Below, one piece after another: positions 1 to 4,940 of a DNA stretch of 6,329 bases. Both the position numbers and the translations under genes were made by a program. The first letter of the stretch is position 1; each line of letters opens with the position of its first letter. The notes under the pieces were generated by a model. The model was not told the origin of the DNA. It saw nothing but the letters and a program-made list of their open reading frames with translations, and ran no database searches. The stretch is from Actinomycetota bacterium. Its GTDB lineage: Bacteria > Actinomycetota > Thermoleophilia > Miltoncostaeales > Miltoncostaeaceae. The stretch is from contig CANJMX010000088.1 in NCBI GenBank assembly GCA_947475125.1, positions 1-6,329 on the forward strand, read 5' to 3'.

Positions 1-194
1 AGCGGATGGGTGATGTACGGCGCCCCCGACTGGCGAAGCTGGTCGTGGTGGCGCTCATCGGCGTACGCGTATGCGCGCCGAATGGCATCGGCGTCGGCAT
101 CGGGGTGATTGGACAGCACCTCGCGCACCAGCTCCTCGAGTTCCGAGGGGCCGGTCGCCGGCGTCAGTCCAAGGTCGGCGAGCGGTGTTCCCAC
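1..194 (-). CDS. rel: Rel/SpoT-family (p)ppGpp synthase/hydrolase, N-terminal fragment (3' end beyond window)
   Basis: The visible 64 codons match the start of the long RelA/SpoT homologues, which make and degrade the alarmone (p)ppGpp from GTP/GDP and ATP in the stringent response. The key stretch is LRQSGAPYITHP at residues 53-64, the counterpart of the family signature R-K-S-G-E/D-P-Y-x-x-H-P that opens the HD hydrolase domain. The Arg (54), Ser (56) and metal-binding His (63) of that motif are kept, and Ala replaces the usual acidic residue before Pro. It is preceded by a helix with DADADAIRRAYAYAD, resembling the common family pattern D-x-x-x-I-x-x-A-Y-x-x-A. The start chosen is GTG at 194-192, the first start codon in this frame after an in-frame stop at 276-278. 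AGGA lies three bases upstream and overlaps the recJ stop. GTG at 128 is an alternative. The synthetase and regulatory domains lie outside the window, so bifunctionality is inferred from the family. Confidence 0.85.
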   Translation of the reverse strand, partial: MGTPLADLGLTPATGPSELEELVREVLSNHPDADADAIRRAYAYADERHHDQLRQSGAPYITHP

Positions 195-197
195 AGG

Positions 198-201
198 TCC
201 T
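198..201 (-). promoter_or_regulatory. Probable ribosome binding site of rel, overlapping the recJ stop
   Basis: AGGA on the minus strand lies three bases before the GTG at 194 and shares bases with the TAG stop of recJ (200-202). The match is short and the spacing tight, so recJ translation probably assists initiation. It supports the GTG start but does not prove it. Confidence 0.4.
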
Positions 202-2869
202 ACGATAACGCGCTGGCGGGGAAAGGCGGGCCATCCCCGGAGCCGCCGACGAACTCGGGCAGCGCTCCGAAGATGTCAAGGGTCATCGCGCGTGCCGCGA
301 GGTGCCGTGCCTGGCCGAGCACGGCAGCCGCATGCAGGCCCGTTGGGGTGGTCTCAAGATCAGATCGCCCGACGCCGTCGCACACCGTGATGCCCGCATC
401 GTCAACCGTGATGAGTCCCGCCTCGCCGAGCGCAGCCAGTGCAATCGCGAGTGCGCGCGGCGACCGTGAGACGGCCCCATTCCCCGCGAGCAGGTAGTCG
501 AGGTCGGAGCCCCACGGCATGAGTGCGCCGGCGACCTGCAGCGACGGCCAGAGCCCACGGGCGACATCACGCACCGAGAGATCGGCCTCGGCCACCCCGA
601 GCGCATGACGGGCCTCATCCTCCCCCCACGCCAGATGCACCGTGCGCCCCGCCCCGGCCGTGCGGAGCGCCACGATGTCTGCATCGAACACCGGGGGGTC
701 AATCACCACCAGGTGCACGTCGTCCGGCAATACCAGGTCGGCCAGCGCACGGGGATCGAGGAGCGCGAGCAGCGGCCCACCGCGTGCGAGGGCCAGGCGC
801 GACGCCATTGCGTCGCGGTCGCAGCGGTCACCGCCGATAATCGCCACCTCGACCCCGAGCCTTCCCGGGAACAGCACCTCGGTCAGGGCGGCACGTCGGC
901 GCGGCACGTCGGCCACCACCGCAACCACGCCCCCGTCAGCACCTGCCAGCGCTGCGATGAGCGAAAGCGCCCGCCCCTCGCCCCGGCGGTCCACGACGTC
1001 CGCGGGCGGTGCAAGGGCCGCCGGCGCCACGGCGGCGGGAAATGGTGAATCCAACAGGCGGCGCACCCCGGCCATGTGCACGCGGTCCGGGCATGTGACA
1101 TCGCAGGCAGTGGCGCAGCCACCGGGCACGGGCGGTCCATCCGGTAGGCGCACGATGGCCTCAAGCGTTACCCGCGGCCCCACGGTGTCCTGCCACCGCT
1201 CCACCTCGAGGCGCGCCACGGCGTCGTAGCGCGCGTTCTCGCCTGAACTCTTCAGTTCCGCGCTCTGGTCCCCCATCTGGAAGCCGATCGCAGGTGCCAT
1301 CACGCCCCCGGCCGAAAGCCGGGCCTTCAAGTGCTTGCCACCGCCCACACGCGAGATGGCCGTAATTGCGCAGCCGGGCACCACGATGCGGGGCTCAGGA
1401 TTGCCGCGGCCAAATGGGGCCAGCGCCTCAAGGGCCTCGGCCGTCGCCAGCGTGAGGTCGGGACCACCGGCGACGGCGTCCACGGAGCGTGTGCGTGCCC
1501 GCGAGATCTCTCGTCTGCGCCCGGCCGCGGCCAACTCAAGCGCCCCACGAAATGCCGCGATGTCATCGGTTGCCAGCGATACGCCCACGGCGCCCGCGTG
1601 ACCACCCCAGCGCGTCAGCAGGGCGTCCGCGTCGCCCACGATCCCGTGCAGGTCCACCCCGGGAAGGCTGCGGCCGGACCCCTTCGCCTCGCCCCCGGAG
1701 GTGGCGAGCACGATTGCGGGTCGCCCAAACCGCTCCACCATGCGCGATGCCACGATGCCAACCACACCCTCGTGCCACCCCTCTCCCGCCACCAGTGTGA
1801 TGGCGGCATCGGCTCGCTGACCGGTCTCGGCCTCCACAATCGCGATGGCCTCCGCCGTGACCTGTCGCTCGACGTCACGCCGCGTGGTGTTGAGGGCCCA
1901 GAGCTCCTCGGCAAGCGCACGGGCCTCGCGCTCGTCAGTTGCGAGCAGCAGTTCGAGGGCCCGCCCGGGGTCACCCAGACGGCCGGCGGCGTTGATTGCG
2001 GGCGCCAGCGTGAACGACAGGCCACGGGGTGTGATGACGCGGTGATTGGAGCCCGCCACCGCGCACAGCGCGTTGATGCCCGGACGCTCGCCGCGACGTA
2101 TGGCCGCAATCGCCCGGTGCACCAGTCGCCGGTTCCCCTCGATGAGCGGCACTGCATCGGCGACCGTGGCGAGGCCGGCGAGGTCAATCCCCATCTCTGC
2201 CGACGGCGACAGCAGGTCGCCGTCCAGGCGCACCGCGATGGCACGCGTGACATCAAATACCACGCCCGCAGCGGCGGGAAGTGCCTCCATCCCCCGCCCG
2301 AGTGCCGGGTTGGCGATGATGCCTGGTGGGCGCGCGCCGCCCGCCAGGTGGTGGTCGAGCACGATCACATCCATCCCCAACTCGTGGGCGCGGGTGAGGG
2401 CCTCCACGCTCGACGCTCCGCAGTCCACAGTGGTGAACACCCGCGCGCCCTCATCGGCCAACCGCTCCACAGTGGCCTCCGACACCCCGTATCCATCAGT
2501 GAAGCGGCTGGGGAGAAAGGTGACGACGTCCGCTCCCCGGGCACGAAGCGCGCCGGCGAGAATCGCCGTGGAGCACACCCCATCGCAGTCGTAGTCGCCA
2601 TGGATTGCGATGCGCTCGCCCTTGGCGATGGCCTCAACCAGGCGGTCGGCGGCGGCGGAGATGCCGTCGATGGCCTCAGGATCTCCGAGGTCACCATCGG
2701 TGGCGAGGAAGGCGTGGGCCGCCGCGACATCCGCGAGTCCACGTCGCACCATGATCCAGGCCATGGGCTCGGGGCACCCGAGCGCCAGTTGCAGGCGACG
2801 CACGTCGGCGTACCGCACGCGGGTGGCGCGCCACGGGGGCTCTTCGGGGCTCGTTACGGGGTCTGCCAT
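200..2869 (-). CDS. recJ: Single-stranded-DNA-specific 5'-3' exonuclease RecJ, with long C-terminal extension
   Basis: RecJ degrades single-stranded DNA 5' to 3' in RecF-type recombination, mismatch repair and base excision repair, using Mn/Mg held by the DHH domain. Numbering from the ATG at 2869 (889 residues), the metal motifs are intact: HGDYDCDG at 90-97, TVDCG at 147-151, VLDHH at 170-174 and TVADAVPL at 235-242. NAAGR is at 293-297. The DHHA1 domain follows with GIVASRMVERFGRPAIVL near 371-388 and GGHAGAVG at 422-429. LAPFGRGNPEP (about 483-493) then leads into the OB-fold DNA-binding domain, to about 575. The last 300 residues form an extension that E. coli RecJ (577 residues) lacks. 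It recalls the C-terminal region of Bacillus RecJ and has no visible Walker A motif. Three cysteines (585, 589, 593) stand at its start. A GTG at 2890 would add seven residues, but no purine-rich site precedes it. The ATG has a weak GGACGGG upstream. It lies between aarF (43-base gap) and rel (5-base gap). Confidence 0.96.
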   Translation of the reverse strand: MADPVTSPEEPPWRATRVRYADVRRLQLALGCPEPMAWIMVRRGLADVAAAHAFLATDGDLGDPEAIDGISAAADRLVEAIAKGERIAIHGDYDCDGVCSTAILAGALRARGADVVTFLPSRFTDGYGVSEATVERLADEGARVFTTVDCGASSVEALTRAHELGMDVIVLDHHLAGGARPPGIIANPALGRGMEALPAAAGVVFDVTRAIAVRLDGDLLSPSAEMGIDLAGLATVADAVPLIEGNRRLVHRAIAAIRRGERPGINALCAVAGSNHRVITPRGLSFTLAPAINAAGRLGDPGRALELLLATDEREARALAEELWALNTTRRDVERQVTAEAIAIVEAETGQRADAAITLVAGEGWHEGVVGIVASRMVERFGRPAIVLATSGGEAKGSGRSLPGVDLHGIVGDADALLTRWGGHAGAVGVSLATDDIAAFRGALELAAAGRRREISRARTRSVDAVAGGPDLTLATAEALEALAPFGRGNPEPRIVVPGCAITAISRVGGGKHLKARLSAGGVMAPAIGFQMGDQSAELKSSGENARYDAVARLEVERWQDTVGPRVTLEAIVRLPDGPPVPGGCATACDVTCPDRVHMAGVRRLLDSPFPAAVAPAALAPPADVVDRRGEGRALSLIAALAGADGGVVAVVADVPRRRAALTEVLFPGRLGVEVAIIGGDRCDRDAMASRLALARGGPLLALLDPRALADLVLPDDVHLVVIDPPVFDADIVALRTAGAGRTVHLAWGEDEARHALGVAEADLSVRDVARGLWPSLQVAGALMPWGSDLDYLLAGNGAVSRSPRALAIALAALGEAGLITVDDAGITVCDGVGRSDLETTPTGLHAAAVLGQARHLAARAMTLDIFGALPEFVGGSGDGPPFPASALS

Positions 2870-2912
2870 CAGCCCGTCCGACCGTACCACCGCGAACGGA
2901 TGCGGCGGGGGG

Positions 2913-4550
2913 CTACCAGGCGCCCGAGCGGATCATCCCGATAACCAGCCATCCAAACAGCACGAGCCCGGCCACAAAACCCGGCACACCGATCCACGCA
3001 AGCCCGAAGATGTGCGGGCCACTCGTCACGAAGGTGCCGATGAGGGCTGAGCCCAGGATCACCGCGGCCGTCACCAGCGACACCGCCACCCGGTTGGCCG
3101 CGGCCAGACCCTTGTCGCTGGCCGCCCGGAGTTCCTCGAGGTTGATGGCGATATGCACCTCGCCATCCTTGAACTCGTCCAGAAGCTCGGACACCTGAAA
3201 TGGATAGTCGAGCAGCGCGCTGGCGTACTTGCCCAGATCCCCACTCACGCGGGATGCGATGCGGTCGGGGCTGAACCGCTCGAGGTACAACCGCCGCGCG
3301 TAGGGCCGGGCGGTCTCGAACACGTTGAAGTCGGGTGAGATCTCCAGGGCCACGCCGGCCAGCGTGGCGAGCGCCTTATCCAGCAGGATCCAGCGTGCCG
3401 GGAGCGTGATCTCAAGTTCGTAGATGAGTCCGAAGATGTCGTGCAGCACCCCGCGCACGTCGATCTCGTCCATCGAGGCGCCCACGTACTGCGCCATGAC
3501 GAGCGTGAGACGCTCCGAAAACTCCGCCTCGACCTCACGCGGGTACTTGATTCCCAGCGACTTCAGGTCGCGCGGAATACGTTCCATGTTCTGTTCAAGG
3601 ATGTCGCCGAACAGGCGCACGGCGGACTCACGATCGCCCTTCGACAGCACCCCCACCATGCCGAAGTCGATCAGCCCGATGTGGTCGGGGCCGATCACCA
3701 TGATGTTGGCCGGGTGCGGATCGGCATGAAACAGACCGTCCGCGAAGATCATCTGCATCCAGCTCTCGGCGATCCGAGCGGCCAGCAGACGCCGTTCCTC
3801 GGTGCTCATCGTCTCGAGGTCCACATGCGCCAGCGGACGCCCGGCGACCCGATCCATGGTGAGCACCCGCTCCCTCGTGCGGCTCCAGTGCACCTTTGGA
3901 ACGTCGACGTGCTCATTCGCGGCGAAGTGGCCACGAACGGCCTCGCAACTGCGGGCCTCATTGCGGTAGTCAAGCTCGTGGCGAACGGTGCGCGCGAACT
4001 CATCCACCAAGCTGGTGAGGTCGATGAACGACAGCCGCTTGACGCGATCCTTGGCCAGCGCCGCCAGCTTGTAGAGCAGTTCGATGTCGGCGGACAGCGT
4101 GGCCGCGGCCCCAGGGCGCTGCACCTTCACCACCACCTCGTGGCCACCCGGGAGGCCCGCCACGTGCACCTGCCCCACCGATGCCGAGCCGATGGGCTCC
4201 TCGTCGAACCACTCGAATGCCTGCTCGAGCGTAAGGCCGAGGTCGTCTTCCACCACCCCGCGGATCGCCTCGAATGGCTCCGGTCGGGCGCTGTCCTGCA
4301 GGCGGCGCAGTTCGTCGATGATGTCCTGCGGCACCAGGTCCGGGCGTGTGGACAGCAGCTGCCCGAACTTCACGAATGTCGGCCCGAGCTCCTCAAACAT
4401 TTCCCGCAGTCGAACGGCGCGGGTGGAGCGGTCATCCGACGCATCGCCCGAGCCGCCGCGGCGAAACACATATCCGAAGCCGTGCTTGGTGGCGATCTGC
4501 GCGATGTCGCGCAGCCGCGAGATGGTCCCGCGCTTGTCGTCCCTGCTCAT
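2913..4550 (-). CDS. AarF/ABC1/UbiB-family atypical kinase-like ATPase, membrane anchored
   Basis: This 545-residue protein carries the full signature of the UbiB/ABC1/COQ8 family, atypical protein-kinase-like ATPases that support isoprenoid-quinone synthesis and lipid homeostasis at membranes. In order: the family-specific KFGQ (61-64, K-x-G-Q motif); the loop PIGSASVGQVHVA (119-131), replacing the glycine-rich loop; the nucleotide-binding lysine in VVVKVQRPG (K142); HELDYRNEA (191-199); the catalytic-type loop FHADPHPANI (274-283); and the metal-binding LIDFG (293-297). Two hydrophobic helices (about 485-508 and 515-538) end the protein, as in many bacterial family members, placing it at the cytoplasmic membrane. 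The length is usual for the family. The substrate is unknown; in an actinobacterium it would more likely concern menaquinone or another prenyl lipid than ubiquinone, so I give no ubiB symbol. It starts 39 bases after the phasin-like gene with no strong ribosome site, and ends 43 bases before recJ. Confidence 0.95.
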   Translation of the reverse strand: MSRDDKRGTISRLRDIAQIATKHGFGYVFRRGGSGDASDDRSTRAVRLREMFEELGPTFVKFGQLLSTRPDLVPQDIIDELRRLQDSARPEPFEAIRGVVEDDLGLTLEQAFEWFDEEPIGSASVGQVHVAGLPGGHEVVVKVQRPGAAATLSADIELLYKLAALAKDRVKRLSFIDLTSLVDEFARTVRHELDYRNEARSCEAVRGHFAANEHVDVPKVHWSRTRERVLTMDRVAGRPLAHVDLETMSTEERRLLAARIAESWMQMIFADGLFHADPHPANIMVIGPDHIGLIDFGMVGVLSKGDRESAVRLFGDILEQNMERIPRDLKSLGIKYPREVEAEFSERLTLVMAQYVGASMDEIDVRGVLHDIFGLIYELEITLPARWILLDKALATLAGVALEISPDFNVFETARPYARRLYLERFSPDRIASRVSGDLGKYASALLDYPFQVSELLDEFKDGEVHIAINLEELRAASDKGLAAANRVAVSLVTAAVILGSALIGTFVTSGPHIFGLAWIGVPGFVAGLVLFGWLVIGMIRSGAW

Positions 4551-4589
4551 GGCGTCACGGTACCAGTGGCCCTGCCGCCAGCCGCGGTG

Positions 4590-4940
4590 CTACTCGACGC
4601 CGGGAGTGCTGCTGCCCGACTCCTCGAGAAGGCGGATGCGGTGCTCAAGGTCGCTGATGCGCTGATCCACCTCGGCCAGGTCATCGCGCTGGGCGATGCC
4701 GAATTCACGCAATACGCCCTGCACCCCACCCTCGATCTTGCCGACAAAGCCCGATGCGCCGCCGCTGGCGCCGCGTGCGCGCTCCATCAGGCGGTCCACC
4801 GTAATGCGCCCCTCGTCCTCGCCCAGCTGCCCACGCCGCACCAGGTCGGACACGATGGCCTCGGCACGTTCGCGGGTGAGCGCCGCGGCACCGACCGCAA
4901 CGAATATCGCCTGCTCAACCGCTTCGCGCACACCGATCAT
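4590..4940 (-). CDS. Small phasin-like coiled-coil protein
   Basis: This 116-residue protein resembles the short proteins usually annotated as phasin-family or polyhydroxyalkanoate-granule-associated. The N-terminal half is helical: residues 1-22 are amphipathic to hydrophobic (VREAVEQAIFVAVGAAALT), followed by the typical ERAEAIVSDLVRRGQLGEDEG segment in two helices. A glycine/alanine-rich hinge (58-74) leads to VLREFGIAQRDDLAEVDQRI (77-96) and a heptad-like coiled coil to about residue 107, then a short polar tail. There is no signal peptide or full membrane helix. The start is well fixed: its ATG overlaps the secDF stop (ATGA), with AGGAGG five bases upstream, indicating translational coupling. 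From memory, proteins of this type are often annotated next to AarF/UbiB-type genes, so a role with that kinase seems likelier than granule coating. No polyhydroxyalkanoate gene is in the window. The family call is fairly secure; the function is not known. Confidence 0.8.
   Translation of the reverse strand: MIGVREAVEQAIFVAVGAAALTRERAEAIVSDLVRRGQLGEDEGRITVDRLMERARGASGGASGFVGKIEGGVQGVLREFGIAQRDDLAEVDQRISDLEHRIRLLEESGSSTPGVE

Noticed and set aside
55..279. Minus-strand 74-codon frame across the recJ/rel junction
   Set aside because: It competes with the rel frame, which carries the HD signature. The product is Arg/Pro/Ser-rich with no family features.
6..497. Plus-strand frame of 163 codons at the window start
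   Set aside because: It overlaps the motif-bearing rel start and the recJ 3' end on the other strand, and its product is low-complexity with no recognisable fold.
890..915. Repeated CGGCACGTCGG on the plus strand
   Set aside because: Two copies fall inside recJ codons for an Arg/Ala-rich helix. They are explained by coding and GC bias, with no wider repeat.
2891..2912. Run of six G on the plus strand in the aarF-recJ gap as a possible regulatory or phase-variable tract
   Set aside because: The run is short, lies between a stop and a start in GC-rich DNA, and would not alter a reading frame if its length changed.
1331..2944. A 537-codon plus-strand open frame opposite recJ
   Set aside because: It lies wholly opposite a gene with complete RecJ motifs, has no recognisable domain and a composition rich in Arg, His and Gly. 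Long antisense frames are expected in GC-rich coding DNA.
4551..4589. Possible terminator hairpin between the phasin-like gene and aarF
   Set aside because: Only four-base stems such as TGGC/GCCA are visible, with no T-run after them, so it does not look like an intrinsic terminator.
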